DNA from: Pratylenchus scribneri
Taxonomy: Eukaryota; Nematoda; Chromadorea; Rhabditida; Pratylenchidae
Assembly: GCA_030063045.1 (NCBI GenBank)
Contig: JAQSEB010000059.1
Span: 1,178,001 to 1,242,000, forward strand
Length of the DNA: 64,000 bases
Direction: 5' to 3'
Each line of letters opens with the position of its first letter. The stretch's first letter is position 1. A program made the position numbers and the translations under genes. The notes below the pieces were generated by a model. That model made no database searches and had not been told where the DNA came from. It was given only the letters and a program-made list of their open reading frames with translations. This document shows positions 58,010 through 64,000 of the stretch, in pieces.

Positions 58010-61000
58010 TTAATCCGCCGTTGTGCAACTCCGAATCAGTTGATGGCCTGATGTGAACGGTGATCCGGGGGAATTGGCAATGGCACGCAAATCGCGTCGA
58101 CAAATTGGCAATCGCTTTTCGGTGCATGCCATCGAATTTCGATCGATTGGAATTTCCAATCGACGGCACAAATCGGCAATGTCCCGAAGGAGTTCTGTTC
58201 GATTCGGGTTGCTCACATAAATCTGCATAAAATGAATGGAATAAGTTAAAAAAGAAATAAATTACAAATATGAAATGTTTAATTTATCGAAAAGCTATTA
58301 AAACTGCCCAAAAAAACACTGATAAGTTTATTAAACCTTAAACCTTATATCAATTAATAGATACGTCAAAGATGCATCAGTTGACTATGTTTTGGTCTTG
58401 TGCTTAAGCCAATTCTAACTTAGTTTTAAACCATTAAACCAAAATAGATTTAACCCGTTTAATACCCTTTAATTGTTGACTAAAACAAATTATATATTAT
58501 TCAATGCATTTTGACCGGCTCTATCCAATTTTGGGTATATTTGGTTTGTGAATGTAGGACTAACCCAAAACATTGGCTTTATGTACTCTTTCTTCTACAA
58601 TGTTTTTTTCGTCAAATTAAATTGATAGTATACAGTTGCAAATTAGTAACTTGCCTGAAGTACATTATCGTCAAGCCCATCTGCATCCAACAGCTCTTCG
58701 CCTTCCGAAACACGCCAAGCCAGCCGCATTTGACTATGGGAAAAATGCCTCAATGCAATGGCAGTTTGATGAAGTAGGACACCCTCGCAATTTGGAAAAT
58801 TAATCAGCGCAAAATGGCCTGCTGATTGAATTTGTTGTATACCATTTTGGGTGATTGAATTGGCATTTTGGTGGGCAGATGAAATCGAGAGGGAATGGGA
58901 TTGAGCGAGTTGAGGCTTATTAATGGAGGATGGGGCAAATCCATTGATGGATGGTTGATTGGCAGAAGGGGATGATTCAGAAGCGAGAATAATGTTCTGT
59001 AAAAAAGAGAAATAAATATTATCCAGAGATAATTTTCAGGTTTAATAATTTAATTCCATCTGTTTTGTTTGCCCCAAACATTTTAATTCCACCAATTTTG
59101 CCCCAAACATTTAATTTCGTCTATTTGCCCCAAACATTTATTTGCACCAAACATTTATTTGCCCCAAACATTTTATTTGCCCCAAACATTTTATTTGCCC
59201 CAAACATTTTATTTGCACCAAACATTTATTTGCCCTAAACATTTTATTTGCCCCAAACATTTTATTTGCCCCAAACATTTATTTGCACCAAACATTTTAT
59301 TTGCCCCAAACATTTTATTTGCCCCAAACATTTTATTTGCCCCAAACATTTATTTGCACCAAACATTTTATTTGCCCCAAACATTTTATTTGCCCCAAAC
59401 ATTTTATTTGCAACAAACATTTTATTTGCCCCAAACATTTTATTTGCCCCAAACATTCTATTTGCACCAAACATTTTATTTGCCCCAAACATTTTAATTG
59501 CCCCAAATATTTTATTTGCCCCAAACATTTATTTGCCCCAAACATTTTATTTGCCCCAAACATTTTTTGCCCCAAACATTTTATTTGCCCCAAACATTTA
59601 TTTGCCCCAAACATTTATTTGCCCCAAACATTTATTTGCCCCAAACATTTATTTGCCCCAAACATTTAATTTGCCCCAAACATTTATTTGCCCCAAACAT
59701 TTATTTGCCCCAAACATTTAATTTGCCCCAAACATTTATTTGCACCAAACATTTAATTTGCCCCAAACATTTATTTGCCCCAAACATTTATTTGCCCCAA
59801 ACATTTATTTGCACCAAACATTTAATTTGCCCCAAACATTTATTTGCACCAAACATTTTATTTGCCCCAAACATTTATTTGCACCAAACATTTAATTCCG
59901 CCCATTTTTTATGTTTTTGCACTAATTTGCTTTTTTAAAATTCTATCTTACAATTCTGGAGGAAAATTTAATAAAAACTTTAAATTCATATTTTACCTTT
60001 GAAGACTGTTAATTTTATAATATTGTTAAAACATATTTTTAGTTAATTGGGAAAGATAACCTTTTGGGGAAATGTGCATACCATAACAATCTTTTAAATT
60101 CCATTTATTTTTACCCACCTTTTGAAGTGCATTTTCGACCAATGCTTCGGCCATTGATTGTAGAGAAATGACCTCCCAAGGCATTCCGGAATTGGCCCAA
60201 GCAAAAAGGCTGGCCAACGATTTTTTGCGCAATTCATATGCACCTCCAAGGAATGTGATGGTGTTGTGACCTTGGTAGAAGGCCTTCACAAAAACCAATG
60301 GACAAAAAGGGGAACGAACAAAAATCTAAATAGATGCAATTTAATTTAATATTCTGAAATTTTGCGTTGAACCGATTTGAGTGTTTGCATCACAAAACTT
60401 TCAGCCCCAGGCAATTCATCCCTTGTTCTTTCGGCATTCAAATATTCAATACCGTAAGCTGATTGGGCAAGCACTGAGCAAATCAGCGTTTTCCTTGGAT
60501 CCGTACTGCAAAAAGTGCCTACAAAAAATGTCTTTTTATTCCCTCATTTCTGCTGGTTACGCCCACAACTTGGCGCCGTTTATAATAACTCATTAAGGAT
60601 TTAACCTATTTTCAAGATTTTGGTACTAAATTAAAGAGAAGACTGTTGGCTATCAAATAAAATTAATTTTATTTAAATTGGCTCTAAAATGATGAAGCTG
60701 TGCCCAAAAAACCATTTCAAATTTTGTTAATCCATTGTAATCGTTATTTAAATGTTTAAAAACTTCATAAATTCTGAATCATTCTAAATTAAATTAATAT
60801 CTTGAATAGCCTAAAGTCTGATCTTTAATTTGTTAATAAAATCATCAAAATTCTTTCTTTACTTAAAGAGTTATTATGATTATAATGGGCGCTAAATTGG
60901 GCTTCTCCATCAATTCATTCTCCAATTTCTGCTGCCTACCAATTAGGCCAGTCCTTGCCGATGCAATGGCCACAAATTCGATGCCATCCGAAAGGCATTC

Positions 61001-62477
61001 CTCCACCAAATAATCCATCTCAGAAAAATTCGATGATTGGGGCCGTGCCTTTATCCAGGCTTTCAGTTCCTCCCCATTCCTGGCTATGGCCAAAGTGTGC
61101 AGGCAATTTTGGTCAACACTGACTGGCCTCAAAAACATTGGATAGGCGCCAATTTGTGCATTTGCATGTGAACTGTGAAAATAATGGAATTTGGATTGGA
61201 AGTTTTGAGTGGGATAAATGGCTCAAAATATAATGTTTATTATTTAATTTGGCGAAAATAAACATTGAAATTGCCGAAAAGAGTATATAAAAAAGGTATA
61301 ATGTGGGTTTATCCTACATTCACACACCAAATATACCCAAAATTGGATAGAGCTGGTCAAGACGCATTGAATGGTATATAATTTGTTATGCTTTGGTCAA
61401 TAATTAAAGGGTATTAAACAGTTGTTTAAACCCATTTTGGTTTGGTCAACAATTAAAGGGTATTAAACGCTTTAAACCCATTTTGGTTTAATGGTTCAAA
61501 ACTATGTTAGAATTGGGAAAACCTAAGCCAAAATATAATCAAATGATGCTACTCGATGAGATCTATATATTAGGTATAAGATTTGGGTCTGGGATAAACT
61601 ACTTAACCCGTTTTCAATAATTTTTCATTTCACCATTTTAAATATTTTCCAAGTATAATTTTGACTAATTTTATTAATAAAATGCAAAAATATATTTATT
61701 ACACCCACTCATCCGGCCTTCCCTGAACCGAACCAAAGGAACAGCATCTGAAAAATGATATGTCTAAAAAACTTTGCCAAATTCCAACTTCAAAGTTTGG
61801 AGGCCGCCACGTCGACAAATTGCCCTCAAACTTGGCCGATGCATCAATTGGTCAAATTGTTCTGGCCAAAGGCCGTCAATGCCGAGATCGGCACGGATTT
61901 GGGCAATTGGCCGTTGCAAATTCCGTTCAAATACACAAATTGCCCGAGGCAAATTGCCCAACGAGGCACATTGTTCTCGACATTTTTGCAATAAATTTTG
62001 ATGGTTTTGATCACGACTGGTGATTGGGCCCTCCACATGGTGAATTGCATCGATTCTGTTGGGAGCGTAGGAATTACTTTAATTCGAATAAATTATGGTC
62101 AAAAATTTAAATTAATTATGATCAATTTAATTTGGTTATTTTTATTTTAGAAAATTTTAATTTCGATAGTCTCTGGATTAATTTTTCCTTTAATTAATAA
62201 TTAATTTGTGCTTATTCATTTTTGGACTCCAATTATGAATCCATTTTATGGCACCCATTCATTCATTCCAACTCAACTGTTCCTCATCCACCACCAACTC
62301 CGATGGGCCAACAACGATCAGGCGAATGCCTTTTGGCTTTCTGAATCCATTCAGGCTGAGTCGATGCCGCCAAAGGACAATTATGAGTGCGGCTGAAGGA
62401 ATTGTGGAGGTGGACGGAGGCAATCCATTGGTTTTGGATGCTTGTTGCTGATTTGTTGCCGAAAATTGGGTGGCCAT
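58010..62477 (-). CDS. Unrecognised 553-residue protein
   Basis: Eight exons in transcript order: 62477-62278, 62055-61778, 61747-61705, 61172-60940, 60518-60373, 60325-60119, 58996-58655, 58222-58010, all in phase. A disordered Gln/Ser start is followed by a beta-like stretch (GIRLIVVGPSELVVDEEQ). Then come helical, Arg/Leu-rich regions (LPRAICVFERNLQRPIAQIR) and well-ordered blocks (SDGIEFVAIASARTGLIG, TLICSVLAQSAYGIEYL, CPLVFVKAFYQGHNTITFLG, MPWEVISLQSMAEALVENAL). A Ser/Asn-rich linker leads to a last domain (GVLLHQTAIALRHFSHSQMR). No signal peptide or membrane span. It looks like a globular intracellular protein, but I cannot name the family. Introns after exons 2 and 7 use GC donors; the former is only 30 nt, so that join is tentative. 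Intron 6 contains a whole minisatellite array. Confidence 0.7.
58265..58625. mobile_element. Family A element, copy A13 (intron 7 of unknown gene)
   Basis: Ends read GTTTAATTTATCGAAAAGCT and TTTTTTCGTCAAATTAAATT. One internal unit. Confidence 0.75.
59058..59900 (-). repeat. 18-bp minisatellite array 2 (intron 6 of unknown gene)
   Basis: About 48 copies of the reverse complement of the array 1 unit (TTTGCCCCAAACATTTTA). They are less uniform than array 1: units of 17, 18 and 19 bp and frequent TTTGCACC variants. Edges carry AATTCCRCC, matching the array 1 edges. Confidence 0.97.
60562..60890. mobile_element. Family B element, copy B12 (intron 4 of unknown gene)
   Basis: Ends read CAACTTGGCGCCGTTTATAA and GATTATAATGGGCGCTAAAT. 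Confidence 0.75.
61240..61650. mobile_element. Family A element, copy A14 (intron 3 of unknown gene)
   Basis: The left end reads ATTTAATTTGGCGAAAATAA; two internal units; the right end is worn. Confidence 0.75.
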
Positions 62478-64000
62478 TTTGAATGAAGGAAAGGAGGATG
62501 GCAAAAATGTGAAGATGGACCCGTTGGCTAAAAAGTGGAGGAAAATGTGAGGGGAATATTAGTTGGGGAGGATTTAATGGATTTAAGTGAGAGAGGGGAT
62601 TGCCATGGAAGCCAAAAAAAAGCCAAAAAGGAGGATTTGGCTGAAAATCCACATTGATGGAAAATAATCTCAAAAATGTTAAAAATAAGCTTTTTGGCTT
62701 TTTCTAAATTTGGGAAAATCATCTATGATTTTTGGGCTTAAAAATGGGATGGGAAATTCTGATGAGTTTGTTTAAATGCATATTTTCCCAGGGATTTACA
62801 TTTGAGGATGGATTTAAGCGGAAAAAATATAATTTTGGAAGACAAAAAAAAACAATTTATGGGAGAAGGAAGCATTTCCTCTTGCTTGGCAACTGTTTTG
62901 GGCGGCTGGTTGGAATTGGAAGAAGCAAAAACTCATTTGGACAAAAGGAGGAAGGCGAAAAGGAGGCAAACACGAAAATGAGCCAAATACGTCGGCCACA
63001 AACAGCTGGGAAAGGAAGAAAAAGTCCTTGGGGTGGTGGATGGATTCGGCTTCTTCTCACAGCCATTTCCTTTCTGCCCGCCTTCTCATTTCCACCACAT
63101 TTTTTGCGCCTTTGGCCACCAATATATTCGCGACTTGCGCGAATATCGATCCCAATGGCCTTAAGGGGGGAGGGGGAGGGGGAAGTAGCGGATTTATGAA
63201 CGACGACAACATTCCGGGCCTTCTCATTTTGTCATTTTCGACTTGGTGGCCCGAAAATGTGACACTTTTCATTTACATAATTAAATGAAGAAAAGTGTGA
63301 GGAGAAGGAGTCAGGAGTGCGACGGATGCCCTTTTCCTAATTGGATTGGCCTGGAAGGCATATTTTTATACGTCTTTTGGGAGAGCGCAAAATATATATT
63401 TTGTCGCACTTTTGAGTTAAGTGCAAAATGGCCAAATTCGAAAGGAGGAGGGAAATGTTTTGATGAGTGGAATTTGTCGAACAATCATATTAGTATTTCC
63501 CTCATGTCAACATATTCCCTCATTCAGCCGCAGATCGACATTTTTTGATAAAACAGAAAAAAAGAAAAGGGCAAATATGGAAAATATGAGAGGAAAGGAT
63601 GGTGACAGCTGGCAGCCGATTTTAGCGAAGGGGAGGCGGATTATATCGGGAAAATTGGGGGAGAATTGCGATATGTTGTATTATTTACGGGGAATTCGTC
63701 GAAAAATGCTGTCGAAATTTGCGAAATTCTCCAAAAAGTTTGTTTTTTATATGGAAAGCATCCATGAATTTATTAATGACGTATTTGATCGGCAAAAATG
63801 AATTGAAAGAACAACAATTCAATTGAAATTTTCCATTCTTTTGTACATTTTTTTTTTTATTTTTCAGAGCAAAATGGGATTGATGTTCCAATAAATAATA
63901 AATAACATTTTTTCCCTTTTGTTTTCTTTTCCGGATATGTTCGCAAAAACAAAATTTCTTTTGTGTTTTCTTCCAGCAGGAGAATGTTCGAGAAACAGGT
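62478..64000. other. Window end: upstream of the unknown gene and unassigned frames
   Basis: Frames at 62732-63199 (+) and on the minus strand overlap each other and have no recognisable domain. The best candidate is listed separately. Confidence 0.4.
63577..63893 (+). CDS. Possible small Lys/Phe-rich gene
   Basis: An ATG at 63577 opens 75 codons (MENMRGKDGDSW at the start, FYMESIHEFIND near the end). A GTATTT donor at 63780 could splice in phase to TTTTTCAG at 63867, adding SKMGLMFQ before a stop at about 63893. No domain, signal peptide or relative is recognised. It may be chance. Confidence 0.25.

Noticed and set aside
59142..59938. Long frames of a repeated ICPKHF peptide
   Set aside because: Same minisatellite in the other orientation, inside an intron.
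62732..63199. 155-codon plus-strand frame near the window end
   Set aside because: Composition is uneven, no start context or domain, and overlapping minus-strand frames are equally long.

Overview
The window looks like nuclear DNA of a nematode. It is AT-rich and holds split genes with many short introns (often 40-50 nt) ending in TTTCAG or TTTTAG. The protein families are typical of nematodes: a PMT-2-type phosphoethanolamine methyltransferase, two srx-like chemoreceptors, a patched-related (PTR) protein and a GPI-type Ly6 protein. Several introns use GC donors. A plant-parasitic tylenchid (cyst or root-knot relative) is my guess; the sequence alone does not prove it. All gene models were spliced by hand, and reading frame and splice phase were checked across each junction unless stated.

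Layout. 1.7-3.6 kb: Ly6/uPAR protein (+). 5.0-7.1 kb: two small genes, one membrane and one secreted (+). 7.1-10.7 kb: PMT-2 (-). 13.8-17.2 and 19.1-21.6 kb: tandem srx-like GPCR paralogues (+). 22.3-23.2 kb: GTP cyclohydrolase I feedback regulator (GFRP, +). 24.2-32.1 kb: a giant secreted His/Pro/Asn-rich GFG-repeat protein (+) with two one-base frame breaks. 33.6-39.9 kb: PTR protein (-). 41.8-44.3 kb: RNF216-like RBR ubiquitin ligase (-). 44.9-46.1 kb: multi-span membrane protein of unknown family (+). 46.8-49.8 kb: SAPS-domain phosphatase-6 regulatory subunit (-). 50.8-54.4 kb: secreted Pro/Gln-rich protein with RKKR-punctuated repeats (+). 54.7-57.6 kb: LCLAT1-like acyltransferase (+). 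58.0-62.5 kb: unrecognised 553-residue protein (-). The genes have unrelated functions and show no operon.

Mobile DNA. Three families of short inverted-repeat elements (called A, B and C here) account for much of the intron sequence. All 14 family A copies and at least 10 of 12 family B copies lie inside introns. One PTR intron coincides almost exactly with a family B element, whose terminal repeats appear to supply both splice sites. This introner-like behaviour is the most interesting signal in the window. Two arrays of an 18-bp minisatellite, in opposite orientations, lie 26 kb apart.
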